Of a DNA stretch of 64,000 nucleotides, positions 35,319-45,715 are shown piece after piece. Position 1 is the stretch's first letter, and every line of letters starts with the position of its first letter. The notes below the pieces were generated by a model that was not told the origin of the DNA, did not search any database, and was given only the letters and a program-made list of their open reading frames with translations. Position numbers and translations under genes: made by a program. Origin of the DNA: Aegilops tauschii subsp. strangulata (lineage: Eukaryota > Streptophyta > Magnoliopsida > Poales > Poaceae); contig NC_053040.3 of NCBI RefSeq assembly GCF_002575655.3, forward strand, positions 150,723,148-150,787,147, given 5' to 3'.

Positions 35319-36200
35319 CAGGAGTGTGTGTGGATTTGTTGGCAGGGCAAGGCTCAACATTAATCTGCCAGGGTTTCGGAAGGCTGACACCGAAACACGG
35401 CGAAGGATAGTCAGGGAGATCATGGATCACTTCAACATTCCAGAGCAGTGGAGAATGCAGGTGGAACACGCTGCACTAAAGAAGGCTAGGGATGCTTGGA
35501 GAAACTGGAAGCATGTGTTGTACAAGAAGTACTTGAGTGAAGGCAAGGACCCAATCCCCGCATAACCCCAAATTACAAAGGCAGACTGGGCGGAATTCAA
35601 AAGGGTCCGGGCAACTAAAGAGTTTGTTGAGAAGAGTTTCAAGCAATCGGAACTTCAGAAGAAGAACATACACCCCCACCGTATGGGTGTGGTAGGATAC
35701 TACGGCATGAAACTGACATGGGACCAGGAGGACAAAGAAGCAGTAGTAGCGGGTGGGAATTCAGCCTTTAGTGAAATCAGGGGCCAACGCGCCAGAGACT
35801 ACTTGCGGGCACGTGCAAGGAGGTGCGATGACAGAACTTATTACTTTAAAAACTCACATGACGAAGAAGTGTGTCAAGTGATGTTAGAGGCTTCCAAGAT
35901 CCCTGGAAGGTTCTACAGGAACTAATGGCCATGTGACATTCTGTCCGTTGCTCTGGAAAGAAAAGAGCCCCCTGGCCGTGCAAGGGGTATAGGTGTTAAT
36001 GTCCCGCACAAGAGGGCTTTCACACTCAGCAAAGAAGAGAGGCTCAGCATGAAAAAGGCAAGGAGTGAAATGAAGCAGAATGCATTGTATGAAAGGTTGA
36101 GGAAGGAGATGTATCCGGTTGTTCAAAAGGATGTTGAGGAGTCAATGATGACGCGGAAGACTCTTACACTGACAGATAGCCAGCAGATGGGAGGGGAGGC
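35319..36200 (+). pseudogene. CACTA second gene, Transposase_24 (PF03004) domain, 5' fragment
   Basis: Coding similarity begins after a TTTTCAG acceptor near 35318. Motifs NINLPGFRKADTETRRRIVR, WRNWKHVLYKKYL, ADWAEFKRVRATKEFVEKSF and HRMGVVGYYGM are characteristic of the plant En/Spm second protein, thought to bind subterminal repeats. In-frame TAA codons at 35563-35565 and 35923-35925 break it. Otherwise one frame runs to 36200, where a gypsy element is inserted. The frame resumes at 43263 after the target duplication (GAGGC/GAGCC). Confidence 0.88.
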
Positions 36201-36349
36201 TGTCGGTGTACAAAAGTAGGGGCTTTTTCTGTACCCCTTTACTTGTGCAGTCGTAGCCATGCCTGCGGCCGGGTTTGGCAGTGCGGAGGAAGGGAAGGTA
36301 CAAGGCCACTCAAGCCAGTAGCATGAAGAGCAAAAGGGCAAGGTGGATT

Positions 36350-36700
36350 CCCCCGGCAAGACCCTTGTCGGGGGCGGCCTACACAGCCCCGGCAAGAGCC
36401 TTACCGGGATGACTTGCCCAACACCAGCAAGGCCGCCACCCTTGAGCCCGAGAGTCCTGACACCATCGACAAACATCAACACCAAGGCTCAGGGGCGCCT
36501 GCGTGGTGGCATGAAGATCTTTGTGAAGACCAAAGGCCTGCAAATCTAGATGTGAACCAGAAGACGAAGACCCCCGGCAAGATCCTTGCCGGGGACAGAC
36601 GAAGGCCCCCGGCAAGATCCTTGCCGAGACGGCCACGAGACCCCCGGCAAGATCCTTGCCGGGGATGCCCACAAGATCCCGGCAAGACCCTTGCCGGGGA
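36350..36700 (+). repeat. GC-rich hairpin array in U3 (5' LTR)
   Basis: At least six imperfect units have CCCCGGCAAG and CTTGCCGGGG arms around a 3-nt loop (ATC or ACC), separated by 8-130 bp. Each unit can form a short stem-loop. The same array is at 42206-42590 in the 3' LTR. Confidence 0.88.
36426..36531 (+). other. Captured polyubiquitin coding fragments in 5' LTR
   Basis: Positions 36426-36470 translate as SKAATLEPESPDTID, matching ubiquitin residues 10-24 (K11, T14, L15, E16, E18, S19, D21-D24 identical). After 25 bp, 36496-36531 translate as RLRGGMKIFVKT, matching the junction between two ubiquitin repeats (residues 72-76 then 1-7) with a single change (Q2 to K). The two pieces are offset by one frame and lack the middle of ubiquitin, so this is a deleted gene fragment with no coding role now. 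Confidence 0.85.
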
Positions 36701-36960
36701 CATCAGCGGGGCCACAACCAGGCCCGCACCAGCGCAGCAGCCAGCCAGCTAGCGTGGCGCTGCATGCCTCGTCAGCATGGACGCGCGTCGAAGCAAGGTG
36801 AGGCGGCGACGGACGGGACGAGCTTCGTTGTCGTCCCCGATAAAGCAAGAGGACACGTAGGTGGCGCATTAAATGCGTTTGTCCCATGATGTCAGGGATA
36901 GACTCGTACACTGTAGGTGCTTTCCACCTCCTGTGTGCCACTGTGGCGACCCCTTTGACA

Positions 36961-36967
36961 TATAAAA
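36961..36967 (+). promoter_or_regulatory. TATA box of 36201-43262 element, 5' LTR
   Basis: TATAAAA is conserved at 43005-43011 in the 3' LTR, about 250 bp before the LTR end. The hairpin array and ubiquitin fragments are upstream, hence in U3. Confidence 0.65.
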
Positions 36968-37221
36968 GGTGGCCCGAGGCATACTGAGGAACGATTCAGA
37001 CTTTTTGGACTAGGCATGCACTGCAGCTAGTTCAAGAACTCAAGAACACGACATACACACAAAAGCAGGACTAGGGTATTACGCATCGTTTGCGGCTCGA
37101 ACCTGGGTAAAAATCCCCGCGTTGATCTTCTAGACTCGCTCTTTGCGCAGCTCCACGCCCCGCCAACCGTAGTAGGGATTCCCTGTGATCCCATGGGTGT
37201 CGTTCCTGAGCCCCGACATCT

Positions 37222-37238
37222 TTGGCGCGCCGGGTAGG
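37222..37238 (+). other. Primer-binding site of 36201-43262 element
   Basis: TTGGCGCGCCGGGTAGG follows the LTR end by three bases. TTGGCGCGCC is frequent at this place in grass gypsy elements. Confidence 0.65.
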
Positions 37239-37829
37239 GGGGCTGAGGCTGTGAAAATCCGGTTTTGAAGCCAACGCGTCGACTCCCTCATTAGGGTGGC
37301 TCGAGAGAAGAAGGCGACGTCGATCAGCCACACTCTGGTGCCGTCCGCGGCAGCAACAACCATCCGCATGGCGACGGAAAAGCTAAGTCACGCAAAACCT
37401 TGAGCAATTTCTTTTTTTATATAAGGTTATTCTCCTCGAAAGATCTTGCTCCTTGTATGGAAAACCTGCACGCAATGAACCCTTCTGCTATTGGCAAGGC
37501 CCTTGTTCTGTTTTGAGTCCGCTCAACAGTTCAAGCGGCCGCGCTGAGAACGGCAAGGTGGCTTGTCCAGCAGCAAGCGCCCCCCGACAGGCTGCTAAGG
37601 ATCCGTTCCTCAAAGTGCCATAGCACGAGTTTATGCGCCGGCAAGCCTATCCAACTAAGCATAGTGTGCGTACATATAAAGGAAGATCAAACAGGAAGAT
37701 AGCACGCACTATTTTAGAATACTGCAAAGTTATATTACATCAATAGTTGTTGCGGTTCTAACTTAAGATAAAATTGTCTTGGTCATGAACTCGCAGCGGC
37801 AATGAGAAACGGGGTGCCTAGTCCCGGTG
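37239..37829 (+). other. Untranslated/relic region between primer site and antisense gene
   Basis: Contains a possible gag start relic (ATG at 37368, stop after about ten codons) and AT-rich sequence. This is where gag and pol would stand in a complete relative. I see no ORF of interest. Confidence 0.45.
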
Positions 37830-40800
37830 CTAGCCCTCCACCCTCTTGACTCCGTCGACGCAGCTGATGATGGGCTCGATACGCTCTTCGAGCGCCGTGA
37901 GATCCGCATCCTCCGGCAAGCTCTCCAGCGTGTTGGTGAAGTCAACGCTGGGGTTCCAGAACGCCACCTTGGTGAGCACCTTGGTCAGGGCGCCCCGGTA
38001 GAGCCTCCGGGCCTCGTTGGCCAGATAAGCTGCTCGATTGGAGCGGAGCTGCTCTAGGGCGTCGAGGATGCGCTCGAAGAACAAGGTCAGCCTAGCATTG
38101 GGGCTTACATTCGCCTCCTCGGAGAACCTGACATCCGGCATGCCCATGACAGCTAGCTGGGTGGTGAGCTTCCCCGCGACGACGATGAAGCGGCCGATCC
38201 AGAGGTTTACGCTGTCCACGTAGTCCTTGTGGGCGGCAACGTCATCGCTCCGCAGCTGCCTCTCGTCCTCCAGGGCCTTGTTCAGGGTATCATCACGGGC
38301 CCTGTCCTTCGAAAGCGTCCCCTCCAAGCCGTCCAGTGTCATCTTCAGATTGTTGATGGAGTCGTTGGCCTCGGAGAGCAGCTTGGCCTTGTCGAAGATG
38401 GCGACTTGCGAATCCGCCAGAGTGCAGTTGGTCATGTCCCTCTCCTCCGTCAGCTCCAACATCTCCTTTTTCAGCCCATCCCGCTCCAGCTCTAGCTTCT
38501 CCACCTTGCCGGCCTGGTCCAGGGCCAGAGCATCAAGTGCATCCTTGTGCTTCTGAACCAGCTCATGGGTCCGCTGCGCGATGATCTTCCCGATTTCCTC
38601 GTCCTTGCTGCGGAGCATGGCGGCAAGCGCCTGCTCGCGAGCAACGAGGTCTTCCTCCTGGGTGTCCAACAGAGCCTACTGCTGCAGCCGGGCAGCTTCG
38701 TCCTTGGCGGCCTGTTCCTTCGCCGCCTCCCGGGCCTTCTCGATATCGGCCTGCTTCAGGATTAGCTCTCGCTTCCGCTCATCCAGCTCACCCTGGGCAG
38801 TCCTCAGTTCCTCCCGGGCCTCGCCAAACCAGACCTACGTTTGAGCGACGCGCTCCTCAAAATCCGCCTCCGCCTTGTCCACCGCCGCCATCCTGGATTT
38901 CACTTTGTCTTGGCGGGCACGGTGGAGCGCCTGGAGCTTTTGAAAGTTGGCGCTCATGGCTCGGAGAAGCTGCTCCTCTCGGGAACCGCCGCCGCCAGCG
39001 CTCGGTTCGTCAACAACCTGGAGCCCGGTGGTGGCGAGTGCCTCATCATCAAACACCTCCCCTTCGGCTGGCACTCTGGTGCTCACCGTCCCTGGGAGGC
39101 GAACAAACAGGTCGTCGCCCACCCTCAGGTACATGCCCGGGGCGGGAGCTGCGGGGGAGGAAGGTTGGTCGTTGGCCTCCTTGGCAGCGGCCTCGCCGGA
39201 CTCCCCGGCAGGCCCCACGCCGGGCTCCCCGGCAGGCCCCTTGCTGGCCTCCCTGGCAGCGGCCTCACCAGTCTCCTCAGCAAGCCCCTTGGCGGCCTCC
39301 TCGGTGGCAGACTTGGCAGCTTCCCCAGCCGCGATCTTGGTGGCCTCGGCTTCAGCATCCTTGGCGACCTCCTCGATGACGGTGCCGATATCTTCCTGGT
39401 CCATCGAGGGAGGGTCTGGAGACCAGAAAGGAGAATGAAACGAGGCCAAAATCAAGGTTCAGAACAAAGAAAAAAATAGGGACGGGAGGCAGGCCGCTTA
39501 CCCGTGCCAAGCTGAGAAGAAGTGGTTCCCTCCCCGCCAACGTTCGTGGTCGGGACGGAGCCGCCAGCACCCAAGCCGGCTCCTCTTCCTCCGTGTGCGG
39601 GGCTCGGCGGTAGATGCCCTTGCCGGGGACGCCCCTCTGGGCGCCGTGGTCGATGGGGGCAGCGTGTCGGGGGCGGCCCTCAGCGGCTCCTCCTGTTGCC
39701 GCTCTCCTCCTGCAAACCCGGCAAGGTCAGCACCAAGGATTCATGCCCCAACGCCCATCGATGAGGAGTTAGTAATGAACTCACGCTGGGGGCTGAAGCG
39801 GGGGCTGCGTCAAGGGCTGTTGTCCGGGCTGATCTCCACTAACACCGGCGTGCGCGGAGTGCTCGCCGGGGGCTTGTCACCCGTTGAAGCCTTGGCCCTC
39901 TTCGCTGCCCTCTGGGCCAGCGTCTCCGTGACACTGCAAAGATAAGATCATGTCAGGGAAAATGGCATAGGCTCAGGGTCAGAAATGACGAAGGGTGAGG
40001 TACTTACTCGTCCTCCTCTGGCCTCCTCTTCCTCTTCAGGCTGAAGGACCCGAGGTCGAAATCGGCCTCCGGGGTGCCGTCTGAAGGAGGAGGAGAAGGG
40101 GATGGGGTCCTGCGCCACTTGGATGAGGAAGAGGCGGCGGCCGCTGCCTTCTTCGCTGCCGCGGCCCTCGTCAGATGCACGGGCTGTGCCTGGGCCTATT
40201 GCCGTTGCGTGGTTCTGCCGGGCCGGACCGGCTCGCTAGAGCTAGCCCGCCGCAGGACGTGTTTCCTCCCCGGGGCCGAGGAGTCATCTGCCTTGGTCTC
40301 CCCTTCGGCCGACTCCTCAACCGCTTCCTCAACAAAGGGGGCCCCGGTGCCGGTGCTGCTGGCTTCCCCGGCAAACCCCGCCCACTCGGCGAGCTCTTTC
40401 TCTTCCGCGGCCGTGTCAGCCTCGTCCTCCATGGTGCCAATGCTGTCGGCCTCCTTAGCAAGTGTCGCCTCCTCCGCCCTGGCGGCAATGTATGCCAGCT
40501 CTTCCATAGTGGTGTCGTGGACGAGCAGTGGCTCGTCATGAATATACTCTCCGACAGGTTGTCGAAGAATGCCTGCACCCGCTCCGCTTCCGGCTCGCCC
40601 CAAGTTGGATCGAGGCCATGCGCGTTGAAGTCCGGCATCATGGCGATGATGGCGGTTTGGCAAGAGCTGTTGCTCAATGGGACCACTCCCGCTGGCAACC
40701 CAAACAGAGACCCGTCGGCCTTGACGGCCTTGCCGATCCTCTCGACTCTGTCGGCCTTGTCAACCTTGAGCTGAAAGAGCCTCTGGCAAAGATGAGCATG

Positions 40801-41645
40801 CTGCAGCATCGTGAAATTGTGTTTCAGGCCGGGGCGGAGCCTCATGATGTCGGCCGCGTTCCTGAACTCCCAGGCCGGCCTCCCCTTGTTGTGCAGTGGG
40901 GCAATCCGACGGCGGATGAAGTCAGCCCCAATCATCTCGACGGTGAGCCCGGCCAAAGTGAGGCGGTGGATCCTGGTGGTGGCGACCGTGAGCTTCTTGT
41001 CATCGGCGTCGAGCTCGCCCCAGTCCTTGCTGCGGACCGGCGGCCTCCGACGGACCCGGCAGAACTCCTGCGGATCTGTCTCCTCGATCCAGCACCACCG
41101 GCCCCGCCACTCACCCCACCTCTCCTTCTGGGCTACCTCCAGGTACGTGCCCCTGCTCTGGGTCTTCGGGATCCAAGTAATACAGCCAGAGATGGCGCCC
41201 CCTGGCTGGATGCGAGGGGTGAAGTAATGGCGGAAAAGCGCCGTGCTGGGATGCACTCCGGCAAAGCCCTCACAAAGATGGCAAAGAAGGCCATGCACGC
41301 CACAGCGTTCAGCATGAAATCCAGAAGGTGGAAGCCGTAGGTGTGCATGATGTCGTTGAAGAAATCTGAGAAAGGGGGGCAGAGCCCGCAGAAGAAATAA
41401 TCAACAAAGAAGGGATATCGGTTTGGACCGGCCTCGGCGAAGGAAGCAGGGATGATGTGTGTGGCAGGGTGCCCCGACGTCTCCCTTCCCCACAGAGGCC
41501 TGAACATGTCCCTGAGGGTGAGCGCATCGACCGTCGAGGTGAAGAGGGCGCGCTGCGTCCGAAGCTCCACCAACTTGCTCTCCGGCGCCTCCTTCCCTCC
41601 GTCGTCTTTGGCCGCTCCCTTGCCCTTGCTTGTCTTGGGTGCCAT
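37830..41645 (-). pseudogene. Antisense accessory gene with PF04195 domain and coiled coil
   Basis: Starts at an ATG at 41645 (MAPKTSKGKGAAKDD). The N-terminal half carries the PF04195-type domain ('putative gypsy type transposon'), with FFCGLCPPFSDFF, DIMHTYGFHLLDF and ALFRHYFTPRI. A frameshift near 41285 separates its two parts. An acidic linker follows (40200-40560), then Ala/Glu-rich low-complexity sequence (39150-39400) and a long coiled coil (38100-38900). The C-terminal 279-codon frame, stop at 37830, is intact. Splice-like signals (for example reverse CTTAC at 39497-39501) separate blocks. Stops near 38835 and 38678 break it. It is the homologue of the plus-strand gene at 4672-8169 in the other element. 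Function unknown; despite the Pfam name there is no transposase chemistry visible. Confidence 0.75.
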
Positions 41646-42205
41646 GGCGACTGGGAGGGGATGAAGGATCGAGGGCAATGGGGGTGCGATGGCGGTGAGC
41701 AGAGGCGAGAGCTTTGATTTGCGCTTGAGGAAGAAGAAGGGATCAGCGGTTCCAAGATTGGAAAAGGCACAGAGGGTAAATGAGCAGCGCCCTTGTGATT
41801 TCCTCTTTTTTATGGGGAAGGCGCGGGCCGCCTCTTTACTATTCACCACGAGGTGACGCAAGCGTGCTACGGCCAGTCCACGCACGACCCCCATGTCACG
41901 CACTCAATGCGGATCATGGGGAAGTGCAACTGGCGAGGGAGTTACCTCAGTTAAAACTCTGCCACGCATGCCCGCGCACCGTTCTGGGCCTGGCCCAACA
42001 ACGCCTTGCGCTTGTGTGTGGCCTAGGCCCGGGGGCTCCTGTCGGTGTACAAAAGTAGGGGCCTTTTCTGTACCCCTTTACTTGTGCACGGGCAGTCGTA
42101 GCCATGCCTGCGGCCGGATTTGGCAGGGCAGAGGAAGGGAAGGTACAAGGCTACCGAGGGGGCACTCAAGCCAGAAGCATGAAGAGCACAGGAGCAAGGT
42201 GGATT

Positions 42206-42590
42206 CCCCCGGCAAGACCCTTGCCGGGGCGGCCTACACAGCCCCGGCAAGAGCCTTGATGGGGCGACTTGCCCAACACCAGCAAGGCCGCCACCCTTGA
42301 GCCCAAGAGTCCTGACACCATCGACAAACATCAAGACCAAGGCTCAGGGGCGCCTGCGTGGTGGCATGCAGATTATTGTGAAGACCAAAGGCCTGCAAAT
42401 CTAGATGGGAACCAGAAGACGAAGACCCCTGGTGAGATCCTTGCCGGGGACAGACAAAGGCCCCCGGCAAGATCCTTGCCGGGACGGCCATGACACCCCC
42501 GACAAGATCCTTGCCGGGGACGCCCACAAGATCCCGGCAAGATCCTTGCCGGGGACGCCCACAAGATCCTGGCAAGACCCTTGCCGGGGA
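42206..42590 (+). repeat. GC-rich hairpin array in U3 (3' LTR)
   Basis: Same unit type as 36350-36700, with one more or better-preserved repeat and different point changes, for example a GTGAGATCC variant near 42432. Confidence 0.85.
42281..42386 (+). other. Captured polyubiquitin fragment in 3' LTR, copy 1
   Basis: 42281-42325 matches ubiquitin residues 10-24. 42351-42386 reads RLRGGMQIIVKT, matching the inter-repeat junction with one change (F4 to I). Here Q2 is kept, unlike the 5' LTR copy, so the ancestor matched ubiquitin better than either copy. Confidence 0.85.
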
Positions 42591-42725
42591 CATCTTCAGG
42601 GCCACAACCAGGCCCGCACCTACCAAGGTTTCGCTATCCCACGGCCGTTCTGATGCGGCAACCAGTCTGCCAAACTAGGCACGCACCTACATGGTAGCAA
42701 GCAACCTCTAGGCCGACCAGTCAAG

Positions 42726-42764
42726 CACCTGCGTGGTGGCATGCAGATCTTCGTGAAGACCCTG
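42726..42764 (+). other. Captured polyubiquitin fragment in 3' LTR, copy 2
   Basis: Translates as HLRGGMQIFVKTL, matching ubiquitin residues 72-76 plus 1-8 with one difference (R72 to H). It is present only in the 3' LTR, inside the segment missing from the 5' LTR. Confidence 0.88.
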
Positions 42765-43262
42765 CCACCGCACCAGTGCAGCAGCCAGCCAGCCAGCGTG
42801 GCGTTGCATGCCTCGTCAGCTTGGACGCACGTCGAAGCAAGGCGAGGCGGCGACGGGTGGGACAAGCTTCGTTGCCGTGCCCGATAAAGCAAGAGGACAC
42901 GTAGGTGGCGCATTAAATGCGTTTGTCCCACGATGTCAGGGATAGACTCATTCACTGTAGGTGCTTTCCACCTCCCGTGTGCCACTGTGGAGACCCCTTT
43001 GACATATAAAAGGAGGCCCAAGGCGTACTGAGGAAGGATTCGGACTTTTTGGACTAGGCATGCACTGTAGCTAGTTCAAGAACTCAAGAACACCAAATAC
43101 ACACAAAAGCAGGACTAGGGTATTACGCATCGTTTTCGGCCCAAACCTGGGTAAAAATCCCCGCGTTGATCTTCTAGACCCGCTCTTTGCGCAGCTCCAC
43201 ACCCCGCGAACCGTAGTAGGGATTCCTTGTGATCTCATAGGTGTCGTTCCTGAGCCCCGACA

Positions 43263-44109
43263 GAGCCGGGCATGGAGGACGCTGCTTATTGCGCGACAAC
43301 ACTGCACAAGAGTAGTTGTGCATCAGCTGACACTAGCGACACTGAGGCTGCAGCTGCTCGTGATGATGCTATATCTGATCTATCTGGAATGAAAGACAGA
43401 CTGAAGGGCATGCTTACACATTATGAAGGTACATTAAAATGTGCAACAGCCTGGGTTTGTCCACCCTTCTTGGAAGAGGGCCTCTTGTTGGACAATGTGC
43501 CATTGAAGCCGGGCTGTGTGAAGTGTTACGACACTGAAGTAAAGCCTTGATTCAATGAATTTGCCTGAAGAATGTCCTAGGAGACTTCGATGAGCAAAGG
43601 ACCTTGGGAGAAACACTGTTACATCACATCCAATCGCCACGAAAGGAAACAGAGTTCATCAATGAGATCCCTGAAGCCCCGCCAAGAGCAACCAATGTCG
43701 CCCCTCAACCGGTGACGCTCTCCTTGCCACAGCAGCTCTTGCGTGCTTCCCCCAAAGAACCTAATCCTCGTAATCCGACGGCTGATGCATCAACCTGTGA
43801 TCAGCCGACCCGACTTTGTGGCATACAGGCCATGTCATCCTCCGCCCAAAGCAGCTAGTGGCAAGGCCTACAACTGCTGAAGATGCACCGCCCGTTCAGA
43901 TGCCGGCCGCTGAAGCAGCGGGGGGGGGGGGGGGCAGCTGCAGCGCATGCTCAGCAGACCAACCTGGTGGAATGGACTGCCAAGCAGTCTGATGCTTCAG
44001 AACCGCCTGCTAAGCAGTCTGTAGGTCCAGAACCGACTGCTCATCAGTCCGTCGGTCCGCAGTTGCATGATCAGCATACCAATGTGCCAACACTTCCTGC
44101 TCAGCAAAC
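43263..44109 (+). pseudogene. CACTA second gene, middle fragment (Gln/Ser/Pro-rich)
   Basis: Continues the frame interrupted at 36200 (GMEDAAYCATTLHKSSC...). The frame closes at 43548-43550 and further stops follow. From about 43880 the sequence encodes imperfect repeats of the type KQSVGPEP / HQSVGPQ, a low-complexity linker between the Transposase_24 and Ulp1 parts. A run of 15 G at 43920-43934 may hide a length error. The fragment ends at CAAAC (44105-44109), the target duplication of the next LTR element, and the repeats resume at 51687. Confidence 0.7.
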
Positions 44110-45701
44110 GGATGTCTACTATGCAACTTTATTCTTGTAGACACGTGTTGGGCCTCCAAGTGCAGAGTTTTGTAGGACAGTAGCAATTTTCTGTCAAGTG
44201 GATGACCTAAGGTTTATCAATCCGTCAGAGGTGTAGGATGAAGATGGTCTCTCTCAAACCACCCTGCAACAAAATACAAGAAATCTCTTGTGTCCCCAAC
44301 ACACCCAATACAATGGAAAATTGTATAGGTGCACTAGTCCGGCGAAGAGATGGTGATAAAAGTGTAATATGGATGGTAGAAATATATTTTTATAATCTGA
44401 ATAAATAAAAACAGCAAGGTAGCAAATAGTAAACGGGCACAAAACGGTATTAGAATGCTTGAAAATGAGGACTAGGGTCCGTACTTTCACTAGTGCAAAC
44501 TCTCAACAATGCTAATATAATTGGGTCATATAACCATCCCTCAACGTGCGATGAAGAATCACTCCAAAGTTCCTATCTAGCGGAGAACATAAGAAGAATT
44601 GTTTGTAGCTATTCTTTCTGATCGATCTATCCAAGAGTTCGTACTAAAATAACACCAAGTTATTCTTTCCGATTGATCTATCAAGAGTTCAACACTAAGC
44701 TATTCTTTCTGATCGATCTATCAAGAATTCGTACTAAAATAACACCAAAGCAAATTCAGATTCATAATACTCAATCCAACACAAAGAACCTCAAAGAGTG
44801 CCCCAAGATTTCTACCGGAGAAACAAAGACAAGAACGTGCATCAACCCCTATGCATAGATTACCCCAATGTCACCTCGGGAAACCGCGGGTTGAGTGCCA
44901 AAACATATATCAAGTGAATCAATACGATACCCCATTGCCACCACGAGTATTCAATTGCAAGACATATATCAAGTGTTCTCAAATCCATACTATTATTCAA
45001 TCCGATAACAACAAAATCTCAAAGGGAAAACTCAATTCATCACAACAAGATAGAGAGGGGAAAACACCATATGATCCGACTATATTAACAAAGCCCGCGA
45101 CACATCAAGATCATGACATCTCAAGAACACGGGAGAGAGAGAGATATCGAACACATAGCTACTGGTACAAAACCTCAGCCCCGAGGGTCGACTACTCCCT
45201 CCTCATCATGGTGGCCGCCAGGATGATGAAGATGGCCACCGGAGATGATTCCCCCTCCGGAAGGGTGCCGAAACAGGGTCTAGATTGGTTTTCAGTGGCT
45301 ATAGAGCCTTGTGGCCGAACTTCTGATCTAGGTTAACCCCAAGGGTTTTCGGAATATTTGTGAATTTATAGGGTAAAGAGGGGGTGCGGGAGGCCAGCGA
45401 GGTGGGCACAACCCACCTGGGCGCGCCTGGGGGCACCCCTCCAGGTGCTGCTCTGGCCCATCCTGGGTGTTCTGGTCCGTAAAAAATCTCCAAAAATTTT
45501 GCGGTGTTTGGACTCCGTTTGATATTGATTTCCTGTGATGTAAACAACAAGTAAAAAACAACAGCTGGCACTGGGCACTGGGTCAATAGGTTAGTCCCAA
45601 AAATTATATAAAGTTGCTATAAAATGATTGTAAAACATCCAAGAATGATAATATAACAACATGAATACTTCATAAATTATAGATACGTTGGAGACGTATC
45701 A
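44110..45701 (-). repeat. 3' LTR of 44110-51681 element
   Basis: 1592 bp. Contains an internal direct duplication of about 80-100 bp (blocks starting CTATTCTTTC near 44600, 44660 and 44700), shared with the 5' LTR and therefore older than the insertion. Confidence 0.93.
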
Positions 45702-45715
45702 GCATCCCCAAGCTT
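45702..45715 (-). other. Polypurine tract of 44110-51681 element
   Basis: On the minus strand, AAGCTTGGGGATGC directly precedes the 3' LTR. The same motif precedes the LTR at 59265. Confidence 0.85.

Larger units (their letters stand above)
36201..37218 (+). repeat. 5' LTR of 36201-43262 element
   Basis: 1018 bp. U3 contains a GC-rich hairpin array (36350-36700) and polyubiquitin-like fragments (36426-36531). TATAAAA is at 36961-36967. Compared with the 3' LTR it lacks about 145 bp after GGCCCGCACC (about 36730), a segment that carries a second ubiquitin fragment. Confidence 0.93.
36201..43262 (+). mobile_element. Non-autonomous Ty3/gypsy element retaining only an antisense gene
   Basis: LTRs 36201-37218 and 42040-43262 both start TGTCGGTGTAC and end GAGCCCCGACA. 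A primer site (TTGGCGCGCCGGGTAGG) follows the 5' LTR. Flanks GAGGC (36196-36200) and GAGCC (43263-43267) are a target duplication with one mismatch. No gag, protease, RT or integrase remains. Only a short relic starting ATGGCGACGG near 37368 could be a gag start. The internal region is filled by a minus-strand gene homologous to the Tat antisense gene at 4672-8169, so this is a deletion derivative of a Tat-type family. Confidence 0.9.
42040..43262 (+). repeat. 3' LTR of 36201-43262 element
   Basis: 1223 bp, longer than the 5' LTR mainly because it keeps about 145 bp (about 42621-42765). It contains the hairpin array (42206-42590), two ubiquitin-like regions and TATAAAA at 43005-43011. Confidence 0.93.

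Noticed and set aside
36350..36700. CRISPR-like array (regular palindromic repeats)
   Set aside because: Units are imperfect hairpins with related spacers inside both LTRs of a plant retrotransposon, with no cas genes.
38841..39479. Plus-strand ORF of 212 codons opposite the antisense gene
   Set aside because: Composition shadow of the Ala/Glu-rich minus-strand frame, rich in Gly/Leu/Arg without domains.
43920..43934. Run of 15 G as a possible G-quadruplex or regulatory site
   Set aside because: It lies in a decayed low-complexity coding linker and could be a length error; no supporting context.
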